10,399 nucleotides of DNA from Arthrobacter sp. (GTDB lineage: Bacteria; Actinomycetota; Actinomycetes; Actinomycetales; Micrococcaceae), in NCBI GenBank assembly GCA_018260285.1, contig JAGLBH010000048.1:1-10399 (forward strand), read 5' to 3'. The notes beneath the pieces were generated by a model. The model saw only the letters and a program-made list of their open reading frames with translations. It was not told the origin of the DNA and made no database searches. Position 1 is the stretch's first letter; each line of letters starts with the position of its first letter. Below are positions 1 to 6,788 of this stretch, in pieces. The position numbers and the translations under genes are program-made.

Positions 1-56
1 CCAGAGCTGGCTCCCGTGATCAGGATAGTCTGGCCGGAATACGTGGAAGAGTTCAT
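1..56 (-). CDS. Short-chain dehydrogenase/reductase (SDR), N-terminal fragment
   Basis: An ATG at 56 on the minus strand opens a frame that continues off the left edge. Its 18 complete codons include TILITGASS, and the last partial codon (GG-) is glycine. This is the first beta strand and the start of the TGxxxGxG dinucleotide-binding motif of classical SDR enzymes, NAD(P)-dependent oxidoreductases with a Rossmann fold. The motif lies near residues 10-19, the usual position in the family. Substrate and catalytic residues (Ser, Tyr, Lys) are outside the window. A TAGGCT hexamer 6 nt before the ATG suggests a leaderless transcript. The gene diverges from gene A with only 44 bp between the two starts. 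The call rests on a short stretch, but that stretch is highly characteristic. Confidence 0.75.
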   Translation of the reverse strand, partial: MNSSTYSGQTILITGASS

Positions 57-62
57 TTCTTC

Positions 63-68
63 AGCCTA
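63..68 (-). promoter_or_regulatory. Putative -10 element for leaderless SDR transcript
   Basis: TAGGCT on the minus strand, followed by six bases (GAAGAA) and then the ATG at 56. This fits a TANNNT -10 box whose transcript begins at the start codon. No convincing -35 is seen, which is common in G+C-rich actinobacteria. GAAGAA could instead be a weak ribosome binding site too close to the start. Confidence 0.4.
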
Positions 69-100
69 AACGGGTGACGTGAACAGAGCGAGAGACGGAC

Positions 101-1210
101 ATGGAAAAGACGGAGCAGTCTGAATCGGGAGAGTGGAGAACTCAGCGCCCCTGCACGCGGGCAACCCGCTGGGTGATCGTCCTCGCGGCCGGGGCGTTCG
201 TCGTCAGCGGTCTCATGCCATGGTTTAAGGGCGGGGAAGCGGTTAACCCCATGCTGCTCATTGTCCCCGCTTTCATGGCCGGGGTCATGCTCATGTATGC
301 GACCCCGACGATCACGCTCGCTGCGGACTCCCGGGGCGTTCGAGCGAGCGGGTATGTTTCCGGGGACGTCAACTATCTCTGGAATGAGATCACCGCCATC
401 GAAGCGGTGGCCGCTCCGCGCGAGAAGAGGACTCCTGCTTTTTTCCACCTCATCGGCGGGGTCAATTTTCGGGATCCCGAGCGGTTCAATATCGGGGGAT
501 CTTTCGTGCGGATTTATACGGCACGGGAGAGCGTCTCCGTCTCCTGCCCAGACCCGGAGGCGTTTATGAAGATCGCACGGCGCTGCCGCCCGGACCTCGG
601 CTGGGCAGAGCCATCCGCAGCCGAACCGCACGGGGATCATCTCACCCCACGCCGTTCAGAGGAGGCCGGTCAGGTCTCCGGGGTCCAGGGATCCCCGGCG
701 ATCGGAGAGAGGGTCTGGCTCACGAGCATGGCAGGAGGGGACGCTCGGGAGCGTGAGCGCCGGCTGGCACTCTATGCGCCCCTCCTTTTCCTGCCGACTG
801 CGCTGGTGCTCTTTGTCGGGCATCGATGGATCACCGGGCAGATCTTCATGGCACTCTGGTTCGCGAACCTGGCACTCATGATTCTTCTCTACCGGTGGAC
901 TCTGTATTCGACTCTCCAGGTTCAGGCCGATGGGCTCACGTTCTTCATCATGCCTCGATCGTGGGCGAGGTATCAGTGGGCGTCGATCACAAGCATCCGC
1001 CTGAAACGGGCCGAGGAGTTCTCCTGGTTTGACCGCTATCTGCGGTTCCTGATCCCAGGGCGGCGATCGTATTTCGGTGGCGATGCTCTGGTAGTCAGCA
1101 CCCGCTACGGACAGCATGTCCACTCGGTGCGCGAAGCAGAGAGCGTTCTGAGAGAGATCGCCCGGCAGCACCCGACACTGGTGGAGGGAGGGCGCGATGG
1201 ACTTCAGTAA
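101..1210 (+). CDS. Gene A: two-module membrane protein with PH-like domains
   Basis: A 369-aa protein of unknown function, predicted to be an integral membrane protein with two repeats of the same plan. Module 1: membrane helices about 23-40 and 50-67, then a beta-rich domain about 70-167 with LWNEITAIEA (93-102), GGSFVRIYT (132-140) and SCPDPEAF (148-155). Module 2: helices about 223-241 and 246-264, then a domain about 270-358 with YQWASITSIR (291-300), FSWFDRYL (307-314) and PGRRSYFGGDAL (319-330). A polar linker (168-220) joins them. The order 'two helices, strand, GV/GL, W-x-x-I' resembles bacterial PH (bPH) membrane proteins; that family link is inference. The ATG at 101 has only a weak purine-rich site (GCGAGAGA) upstream. 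It overlaps gene B by 14 bp, so the two are probably co-translated. The paralogues B, C and D lie downstream on the same strand. Confidence 0.85.
   Translation: MEKTEQSESGEWRTQRPCTRATRWVIVLAAGAFVVSGLMPWFKGGEAVNPMLLIVPAFMAGVMLMYATPTITLAADSRGVRASGYVSGDVNYLWNEITAIEAVAAPREKRTPAFFHLIGGVNFRDPERFNIGGSFVRIYTARESVSVSCPDPEAFMKIARRCRPDLGWAEPSAAEPHGDHLTPRRSEEAGQVSGVQGSPAIGERVWLTSMAGGDARERERRLALYAPLLFLPTALVLFVGHRWITGQIFMALWFANLALMILLYRWTLYSTLQVQADGLTFFIMPRSWARYQWASITSIRLKRAEEFSWFDRYLRFLIPGRRSYFGGDALVVSTRYGQHVHSVREAESVLREIARQHPTLVEGGRDGLQ
1183..1191 (+). promoter_or_regulatory. Ribosome binding site of gene B inside gene A
   Basis: GGAGGGAGG ends five bases before the ATG at 1197. It lies within the last codons of gene A and fixes the start of gene B, which overlaps the end of A (TAA at 1208-1210) by 14 bp. 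The arrangement suggests translational coupling of A and B. Confidence 0.7.
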
Positions 1211-2630
1211 CCCGACCCCCTACACACGGGATTTCCCGGAGGAGTCGCCGACTCCCTCGGAGGTCATCCGTCTGCGATCCGGCGGGCATTCGCTCACCCG
1301 CATCACCCTGACTCTCTCCCCGAAAGGAGTGGACGCGCGTGCCGCAGGGCAGTGGAGCCTTGGCCACGCCTGGGGAGAGCTTGACGAGGTGGTCTTCCTC
1401 CCGGCGCATCTCTATCAGCAGGAGTGGCAGCGCAGCCGGGTCGGGGGCACCCTGGGGACACCTGCGGATGTGGGCTGGATCCTGTGGAGTGTCGTCGTCT
1501 CGCAGAGCCTGTATCGCGGGGGATCCTTCATCCGCCTGACGACACGCCGAGGGGTCTACTTCTACGGGTGCGATCAGCCGGCGGAGTTTCGGCGCGGACT
1601 GGCCCTGTATCGCCCGGATCTGCTGCCCGCGTGGGATGCACACTCGGCAGGGTCACCCCTGAGCGGCCAGTCGGCGTCGTCCGAGAGTCCCCAGCAGGAA
1701 TGGTCGGTGCGAACCGTGAGCGGATGGGGCTGGGCGCCCTGGGCGGTGCTGGGACTCTTCGTCCTGGTCATTGCCTCGCAGCCAGTGCTCAGGGGCGGTG
1801 AGAGCGCGCTCGGGTGGGGCGTGGCCCTCACGGTCATCGCCATGGCAGCCTGGGTGCTGCTGTCCGCAATGAGAACGCGGTACATCATAGGTCAGGAGGG
1901 CCTGACCGTTCGGCGCTTCCCGCTCCCGGGCTGCTTCATGGCCTGGGGCGAGGTCGTCAGCGCAGAGGTCTGCGAAGGCCATGACGGCTGGCGAGGTGCT
2001 GGCAGAGGTGTTCACCTGTCGACCCGCACCCGCGACGAGCACATCCCGTGCCCTCACCCCGAGTCCGCGCTCGAGGCGATGAAGAAGGCGATGCCAGCAG
2101 CGAGGGTGTCTGAGGAGGGGACGACGACGCAGGGGCAGCCTCCGTTCACGTCGCATCGATGGGAGGGCCGGCCGACGCTTGACGGCCTGAAAGGGCCGCT
2201 CCTCGGCTTGGCCGTGCTGTGGGCTGTGGGGGTGCTGCTTGTGCTCCTCTTCCGGTGGCCTGTCGGCCCGGTTCCCCTGATCGTGATCATCGTGCACGTG
2301 TGCGTCAAGCTCGTTCTCTTTCTGAAGACCTGGCATCCGACGGTTCTTACGGTCGCTGAGGACGGGGTCTACGTTCAGACCGCTGCCGGGGAAGTTCCGG
2401 ATCAGGTGCTGTGGAGTTCGCTGACCGTGGCACGCCGGGCGGAACGCACGCAGGGGCAGGCGTGGGGCGTCATCCTGAATGTCGTCCTCTCCCGGTACTC
2501 GACTGGCTCGGACGTCGGCGGCCCGCTGGTCGAGGTGGGGTCCCGGTGGTTCACGTGGAAGATCTCCTGCCCAGAGCCGGAGGACTTCCTCGCGGCTGTC
2601 TACCGCTACCGGCCGGATTGTGAGGAGTGA
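1197..2630 (+). CDS. Gene B: three-module membrane protein with PH-like domains
   Basis: A 477-aa predicted membrane protein of unknown function and the longest of the four relatives. Module 1 (about 30-143) has no helix pair before it and should be soluble: ITLTLSPKGVDAR (36-48), HAWGELDEV (58-66), GGSFIRLTT (108-116), YRPDLL (138-143). Module 2: helices about 179-195 and 203-223, then a domain to about 300 with GLTVRRF (235-241) and the degenerate tail IPCPHPES. Module 3: helices about 335-351 and 356-376, then a domain ending in ISCPEPEDF (456-464) and YRPDC (471-475), close to module 1 of genes A and D. A three-module design near 480 aa recalls Bacillus YdbT-type bPH proteins; this is an analogy only. 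It starts with a strong GGAGGGAGG site inside gene A. Its last 25 bp overlap the end of the convergent MFS gene, with no terminator between them. Confidence 0.85.
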   Translation: MDFSNPTPYTRDFPEESPTPSEVIRLRSGGHSLTRITLTLSPKGVDARAAGQWSLGHAWGELDEVVFLPAHLYQQEWQRSRVGGTLGTPADVGWILWSVVVSQSLYRGGSFIRLTTRRGVYFYGCDQPAEFRRGLALYRPDLLPAWDAHSAGSPLSGQSASSESPQQEWSVRTVSGWGWAPWAVLGLFVLVIASQPVLRGGESALGWGVALTVIAMAAWVLLSAMRTRYIIGQEGLTVRRFPLPGCFMAWGEVVSAEVCEGHDGWRGAGRGVHLSTRTRDEHIPCPHPESALEAMKKAMPAARVSEEGTTTQGQPPFTSHRWEGRPTLDGLKGPLLGLAVLWAVGVLLVLLFRWPVGPVPLIVIIVHVCVKLVLFLKTWHPTVLTVAEDGVYVQTAAGEVPDQVLWSSLTVARRAERTQGQAWGVILNVVLSRYSTGSDVGGPLVEVGSRWFTWKISCPEPEDFLAAVYRYRPDCEE

Positions 2631-3808
2631 GAAAAGCTGCGCCGCGTCAGAATCGCTGCCACGATCTGGACTGCCCCGAGAGCGCACCAGAGAAGAACAG
2701 TGGTGTGCGTGCCGACGGTCGCACCCATCCAGCCGCCGACCAGTGCTCCGGCAGGAACAGACCCCATCCCCACCGTCCCGAGAATGCCGTAGGTCTTTGA
2801 AAGAAGGCTCTTCCGGAAGAACGATCCCACCCACGAGAAGAGGGAGACGTTGAAGACTGACATCGTGAATCCGTACACCACAGTTTGCGTCAGGACGATG
2901 GCGGCGGCCCAGCCAGGGACAAGGTACGCCGCCCACAGGGCAGCCATGCAGGCCAGGAGAATGACGGGGGCTATGGCTCTGACCCCTGCAAAACCGATTC
3001 TTCGGTAGGCCCAGCCGGATGAGAGGGCGCCGAGCACCCCGCCGAGGGACCCTGCCGACAAGACGACTCCGATGAAACCGAAGTCAAAATCAAGCTCTCG
3101 ATTGAGGTAGATCGTTTCTACGCTCGAGACAAAGGCAAGGCCGAAATTGTTGATGAAGAGTAGCAGACACACCGAGAGAAGGGGCCTGCTGAGGATCTTC
3201 TTCTGTCTGCTCCTCGTCGTTTCTTCTTCGGGCAGGACGGATTCAAAGGCTGAGACGCGGAGCATGAGAACGGAGGCCACCACAGAACAGAGCACTCCTG
3301 CAGCGAGAAGGGGACTGGGTCCCGTTTCCTGGATGAGAATGCCTGCGAACGCCGGTATGAGTACGCCGCATGACTGCGTCAGGGAGTTCCGCCGCCCGTT
3401 GACCCCAGGCAGATCAGAGTCCTCGAAGAGCCTCGGAACCGCCGAGGACGAGCTGATCTGGTGGAAAGTCGCAGATATTCCTGCGGCAGCAGAGATGGCC
3501 CAGACCCATTGGACCGTGAGCGACGACGCCTGCAGCAGGAGCAGCAGAGAAAGGATCAGAAGGGCATCGGCAGCCGAGGCAGCAGACTGCACCGTGGAGA
3601 GTGTGAACCGGCCGATGAAGTACCCGATGGGGATCGAGAGAAAAAGATGCCCCGCGGTTTCAAGCGCATTGGCCACGCCCACATCCAGGGGAGAGGCATG
3701 AAGGGTCTTGACCAGAATGAAGTCATTTGTCTGGGCGACGAATAGCCCGGCCACTGTGGAGAAGAAGAGAGCTGGCCAATAGACTGCGGTGAGGCGTGCT
3801 CTGTCCAC
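2606..3808 (-). CDS. Major facilitator superfamily (MFS) transporter, probable exporter
   Basis: A 400-aa protein with about twelve hydrophobic segments in two halves separated by a charged cytoplasmic loop (about 186-207, rich in Glu, Arg and Lys). This is the MFS plan, driven by ion gradients at the cell membrane. The end of the first half contains PRLFEDSDLPGVNGRRNSLT (125-144) followed by a glycine/proline-rich segment. This resembles the 'multidrug/macrolide efflux, EntS-like' MFS_3 branch, in which a 'P-x-L-x-x-x-x-L-x-x-x-N-x-x-x-x' stretch precedes helix 5. GYFIGRF (62-68) is a loose form of MFS motif A. I choose the GTG at 3808 because GAAAGG lies eight bases upstream. The gene runs against its neighbours, splits the A-B and C-D pairs, and overlaps gene B by 25 bp at the 3' end. 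The substrate cannot be told. A function in export is inferred from family resemblance. Confidence 0.85.
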   Translation of the reverse strand: MDRARLTAVYWPALFFSTVAGLFVAQTNDFILVKTLHASPLDVGVANALETAGHLFLSIPIGYFIGRFTLSTVQSAASAADALLILSLLLLLQASSLTVQWVWAISAAAGISATFHQISSSSAVPRLFEDSDLPGVNGRRNSLTQSCGVLIPAFAGILIQETGPSPLLAAGVLCSVVASVLMLRVSAFESVLPEEETTRSRQKKILSRPLLSVCLLLFINNFGLAFVSSVETIYLNRELDFDFGFIGVVLSAGSLGGVLGALSSGWAYRRIGFAGVRAIAPVILLACMAALWAAYLVPGWAAAIVLTQTVVYGFTMSVFNVSLFSWVGSFFRKSLLSKTYGILGTVGMGSVPAGALVGGWMGATVGTHTTVLLWCALGAVQIVAAILTRRSFSHSSQSGR

Positions 3809-3940
3809 TGCTTCGGCCTTTCACGTGACTGAGGGCCATCATACTCACAGGCTGAGAGCAATGTGCTGATCGACCGGGTGCCCGCCCGCATCATGACATG
3901 AAGGGCAACCGCCACAGAATAGACAAGAACGGACCGACGC
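3809..3940. promoter_or_regulatory. Divergent intergenic region between the MFS gene and gene C
   Basis: These 132 bp must carry the promoters of both flanking genes. On the minus strand TATGAT (3843-3838) is a good -10 match, 29 nt before the GTG of the MFS gene, but no matching -35 is clear. A perfect 8-bp palindrome TCACGTGA (3821-3828) lies in the predicted leader of the MFS gene and could be half of a regulator site or chance. For gene C I see neither a clear -10 nor a good Shine-Dalgarno sequence. Confidence 0.35.
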
Positions 3941-4807
3941 ATGAATCCCGTCACCTGGGAGGCAGACAGCCACCTGGTCGCCAGAACCCGCATCACCGCG
4001 GATGACGATGGTCTCACCATCCGCCCCGGAATCGCCGCCAGCCGTCACTATGCCTGGTCAGAGATTCTCCGCGCAGACTGGGGCGAGGGGCGGGAGACTC
4101 AGGAGAACGGGCTCCTGTCTCTGACAACGCCTCAGCGTCGAGCCACAGACCCCGATTACCTCTACGCGGGCGGGCCGTGGGTCAGAATCACCTCCACCGG
4201 CTCCCACTGGCGCATCTCACACCCGGACCCTGAGGCGCTCATCCGGATCATTCGCGCACAGGCTCCCCACGCCCTCATCGGAACAGAGGAGGATGAAGAG
4301 CCCACCGAATGGACGACGACGAAGAGCGGCCTATCCCCGGACGCCGCCGAACAGAGGGTGCGCTTTGCGGCTGTGCTCTGTGCGGTGGTCGGGTTCATCG
4401 CTGTGGGATCCTCGGCAAGCTCCTTCGGTGGCGGGATGGGGTCCATACCGGTCGTGGCCGCCGTGCTCGGCGCTGCTTTTCTTCTCTGGGTGCTGGCAGC
4501 GGCTCGTTATCTCCATACCGTTCGCCTGATCATGGTTCCCCAAGGGGTTCAGGTGCGCGTCGAGCCGTGGTCCACACAGGTCATCCGGTGGAGCCAGATG
4601 AGGGAGATCAGGGTGCGTGAGGAGGGGGAATTCTCCTGGGCACGCAGGGATCTCGGTGTGTTTCTTCCGGGACAGCGAACCTACGTCGGCGGCCGTGCTC
4701 TGCAGATCGTCCACGCCACCGGCGCCGTTGACGTCTCTCTGCGGAACCCGGAAGAGGCGGCCCGAGCACTCGAAGCAGGCCGGAATCGCGCCGCGCACGA
4801 GGGATAG
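3941..4807 (+). CDS. Gene C: membrane protein with two PH-like modules, first without helices
   Basis: A 288-aa relative of genes A, B and D; function unknown. Module 1 (about 14-113) starts directly with strand-forming sequence (ARTRITADDDGLTIRPG, 14-30) and has YAWSEI (37-42), GGPWVRIT (77-84) and SHPDPEAL (93-100), but no preceding helix pair. A short acidic linker (EEDEEPTEW, 116-124) follows. Module 2: helices about 142-158 and 168-187, then IRWSQMREIRV (215-225), FSWARRDL (231-238) and PGQRTYVGGRAL (243-254), very close to the second module of gene A. A stop codon in frame at 3920 excludes an upstream extension, so the missing helices are not due to a misplaced start in this frame. The ATG at 3941 lacks an obvious ribosome binding site. 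Gene D follows after 41 bp on the same strand. Confidence 0.82.
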   Translation: MNPVTWEADSHLVARTRITADDDGLTIRPGIAASRHYAWSEILRADWGEGRETQENGLLSLTTPQRRATDPDYLYAGGPWVRITSTGSHWRISHPDPEALIRIIRAQAPHALIGTEEDEEPTEWTTTKSGLSPDAAEQRVRFAAVLCAVVGFIAVGSSASSFGGGMGSIPVVAAVLGAAFLLWVLAAARYLHTVRLIMVPQGVQVRVEPWSTQVIRWSQMREIRVREEGEFSWARRDLGVFLPGQRTYVGGRALQIVHATGAVDVSLRNPEEAARALEAGRNRAAHEG

Positions 4808-4821
4808 ACCTGATCTGATCC

Positions 4822-4836
4822 CTGTCTGGCTGACAG
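4822..4836 (+). repeat. Small inverted repeat upstream of gene D
   Basis: CTGTC (4822-4826) and GACAG (4832-4836) are perfect 5-bp inverted copies separated by five bases. They sit between the stop of gene C and the start of gene D, next to the putative -10 of D. This is too short to be a convincing terminator. It could be a regulator half-site pair, or chance. Confidence 0.25.
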
Positions 4837-4842
4837 TAAGCT
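4837..4842 (+). promoter_or_regulatory. Putative -10 element for leaderless gene D transcript
   Basis: TAAGCT followed by six bases (TCCCTT) and then the ATG at 4849. The six bases are pyrimidine-rich, so no Shine-Dalgarno sequence is available at the normal distance. That makes a leaderless start the better explanation. It implies that gene D can be transcribed apart from gene C. Confidence 0.45.
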
Positions 4843-4848
4843 TCCCTT

Positions 4849-6072
4849 ATGGAATCCCGGACCTCTGCCGCGCACAACTCTGAGTGGCATCACACATGGA
4901 CCGCTCGCCGCCCGTTCTACTACCCCAGCATGGTGCTGTTCGTCCTGCTGGTGGCTGTGCTGGCCGGGCTGCTCATTCGAGAGGCTCTGGTGAACCACGA
5001 CACCGCCATCTACTTCACCCCTCTCGTTTTCATTCCGGTGCTCCTGATGTTCTGGGCCAGTGCCTTCTCCGTGGTGCGTCTGAGGTGCAGCGACCGCTCT
5101 CTTCGGATCACCGGTTTCTGGATTCACGACGACACCTACACGTGGGATGAGCTCACGGGTGTGGAAAGCCACCCGAATCGGGCAGCGCCGCAGACTCCAG
5201 CCCTTCTGGGAGCCCTGTCTCGGAACATGCAAGGGGCGCCCCGCAGCCTCGACATCGGCGGTCCTGCCGTGCGCATCCAGACCCTGCGGGAAGACCGGTG
5301 GGTCTCCTGTCCGGACCCCGAGGCCTTTCTCGAGGAGGCTCGTCGTCACAGGCCTGACCTCGTCACGCGCCAGGCGGCCTCGGACTCCGGGCCGGAGGAG
5401 AGCCTGAGTCTCAGGCCGCGAGGAGGGTCATCCGATGTGGGGGACGCTGGCACAGCAGACTGGGACAGTCCGGCCGTGCTGCGCGGTCTCCAGGGGACGA
5501 GCGCCGGGGGCGGATCGCAGGCGACTCGGGCTGCCTCTGCTGACAGCGTCACATGGACATCCGCTCCTGGCCCTCTCTTCGGCTCCACGATCCTCACCGC
5601 GGTCATGACTGCTGCCAGCGTGCTCGTTCCCCTCGCCCTCATAGTGCTCGAAAAACTGGATCTCGGATTCGACTCGCATACCCCCGGAGCGCTCCCGGCG
5701 CTGGGCCTCAGTGTTCTGCTCATGATTTACCTCAGCGCGCGGTCCAGTCTCAAGAACGAGATCACCGTGAACTCGCGGGGCGTGCAGGCAGTCCACGCCG
5801 GAGGCTTCACTCGCGGATGGGAGTGGTCCGCGATCACCGGCGTCCGGGTCCGCCCGGCAGAGTCCTCCACCTGGGTCCAGCGTCACCTGGGATGGATGGG
5901 CGGGAAGGGCCGCGGCTATTTCGGCGGCCAGGCGGTGGAGATCACGACGACGAGGGAAAAGCCCGTCTCCTTCTCCAGCCCCGACGCGCAGGAGATCGCC
6001 CGGGCCATCGAGGCCCGTCTGCGCGGGGCAGGCAGCCTCACGCCGGGAGAGGCTGCTCCTCCAGCGACATAG
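4849..6072 (+). CDS. Gene D: two-module membrane protein with PH-like domains
   Basis: A 407-aa predicted membrane protein with the same full two-module plan as gene A; function unknown. Module 1: helices about 26-44 and 55-74, then a domain to about 172 with YTWDELTGVES (97-107), IGGPAVRIQT (136-145) and VSCPDPEAF (152-160) followed by ARRHRPDL (164-171), almost the same as gene A. A long polar, low-complexity linker (about 173-240) joins the modules. Module 2: helices about 246-265 and 280-296, then GVQAVHAGGF (311-320), WEWSAITGVRV (324-334), TWVQRHL (341-347), GRGYFGGQAVEIT (354-366). No ribosome binding site precedes the ATG; TAAGCT lies six bases upstream. The 3' end overlaps the convergent gntR gene by 35 bp without a terminator. 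Confidence 0.85.
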   Translation: MESRTSAAHNSEWHHTWTARRPFYYPSMVLFVLLVAVLAGLLIREALVNHDTAIYFTPLVFIPVLLMFWASAFSVVRLRCSDRSLRITGFWIHDDTYTWDELTGVESHPNRAAPQTPALLGALSRNMQGAPRSLDIGGPAVRIQTLREDRWVSCPDPEAFLEEARRHRPDLVTRQAASDSGPEESLSLRPRGGSSDVGDAGTADWDSPAVLRGLQGTSAGGGSQATRAASADSVTWTSAPGPLFGSTILTAVMTAASVLVPLALIVLEKLDLGFDSHTPGALPALGLSVLLMIYLSARSSLKNEITVNSRGVQAVHAGGFTRGWEWSAITGVRVRPAESSTWVQRHLGWMGGKGRGYFGGQAVEITTTREKPVSFSSPDAQEIARAIEARLRGAGSLTPGEAAPPAT

Positions 6073-6772
6073 AAAGCCGGTAGCGATCGGCCCTGTAGGT
6101 GGAGACGCAGAACTCAATGGGTCGCGTCTCACCCCCGACCACGGTCACGGACTCTCGTTCGAAGACGAGGACGGGCGACCCGGCGGGGACCTCAAGGTCG
6201 GCGGCACTCTCAGGAGAGGCGGCGTCAGCAGCGACGGTCTGGTGCGCCTGCACGACGGGCACGCCCCACGAGGAGAGCAGCCCGTACAGGGATCCCGTGA
6301 GGTCCGCGTCAAGCAGCCCTGGGGTCATCTCGAGGGGGAGCCAGCAGTCGTCCACGCTGACTGGCAGCTGGTTCCCGAGCCTCAGCCTCTTGACATGGTG
6401 GGCGCGTTCGCCGGGGCCCAGGCCCAGGAAGTGGGCCACGCGCTCCGGAGGCACCTCTGCGGCGGCCAGGAGGATCCGTGTGGCGGGATCGATGCCGGAC
6501 TGCCGCATGTCCTCGTTGAAGGACGCGAGATGGAGCGAGGACTGGATCTGCCCGTGGGAGACGAACGTGCCCTTTCCGTGCACCCGCACGAGCACGCCTT
6601 CAGCGCAGAGGTCGGCAATGGCCCGTCGGATCGTGATGCGGGAGACCCCGTAAGTGGACTCGAGAACGCGTTCGCCCGGGAGGGCCGCTCCCGGGCGCAG
6701 CTCCTGCGTGACCATTGCGCGGATGTCCCTGCGGACTGCTTCGTGTTTGAGTATGGGAACGCCGTCCGTCAT
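6038..6772 (-). CDS. GntR/HutC-family transcriptional regulator (NagR/DasR-like)
   Basis: A 244-aa regulator of normal length for the HutC branch of GntR. Residues 1-72 form the winged helix-turn-helix that binds DNA: LPGERVLESTYGVSRITIRR (31-50), then GVLVRVHGKGTF (59-70) as the wing. Residues about 80-240 are the UTRA ligand domain, closing with RPIEFCVSTYRADRYRLSMS (217-236), typical of sugar-phosphate sensors such as NagR and DasR. It is the last gene of the EIIB-EIIA-gntR arm, 16 bp after EIIA. It probably binds the palindrome at 7504-7527 and senses an amino-sugar phosphate; the ligand is inference from family and context. I choose the ATG at 6772: the frame stays open far upstream, but that part lies opposite and inside EIIA and has no regulator homology. 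TAATCT lies seven bases before the ATG, so an extra leaderless transcript is possible. Confidence 0.88.
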   Translation of the reverse strand: MTDGVPILKHEAVRRDIRAMVTQELRPGAALPGERVLESTYGVSRITIRRAIADLCAEGVLVRVHGKGTFVSHGQIQSSLHLASFNEDMRQSGIDPATRILLAAAEVPPERVAHFLGLGPGERAHHVKRLRLGNQLPVSVDDCWLPLEMTPGLLDADLTGSLYGLLSSWGVPVVQAHQTVAADAASPESAADLEVPAGSPVLVFERESVTVVGGETRPIEFCVSTYRADRYRLSMSLEEQPLPA

Positions 6773-6779
6773 ACAGCGC

Positions 6780-6785
6780 AGATTA
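6780..6785 (-). promoter_or_regulatory. Putative internal -10 element for gntR
   Basis: TAATCT on the minus strand, seven bases before the ATG of gntR and just after the EIIA stop codon. There is no good Shine-Dalgarno sequence in front of gntR. An internal leaderless promoter would let the regulator be made when the main PTS promoter is repressed. This is a hypothesis from position and sequence only. Confidence 0.3.
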
Positions 6786-6788
6786 CCG

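Noticed and set aside
1..69. The 3' end of a plus-strand gene ending in TAA at 69
   Set aside because: A short open frame exists, but the minus strand of the same bases encodes the very characteristic SDR start TILITGASSG. The plus frame is therefore taken as a shadow.
101..2630. Genes A and B as one gene split by a frameshift
   Set aside because: The 14-bp overlap and strong ribosome binding site in front of B indicate two coupled genes. Both proteins are complete, with A ending after a full second module.
1653..2936. A 427-codon minus-strand frame opposite gene B and the end of the MFS gene
   Set aside because: The composition is basic and proline-rich with no membrane segments or motifs, and it overlaps gene B and the MFS frame, both with clear hydrophobic architecture.
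3556..4020. A minus-strand frame of 154 codons spanning the MFS start and the beginning of gene C
   Set aside because: It overlaps the N-terminus of the MFS gene in another frame and is antisense to gene C. There is no domain, and its hydrophobic part is a frame-shifted shadow of the transporter.
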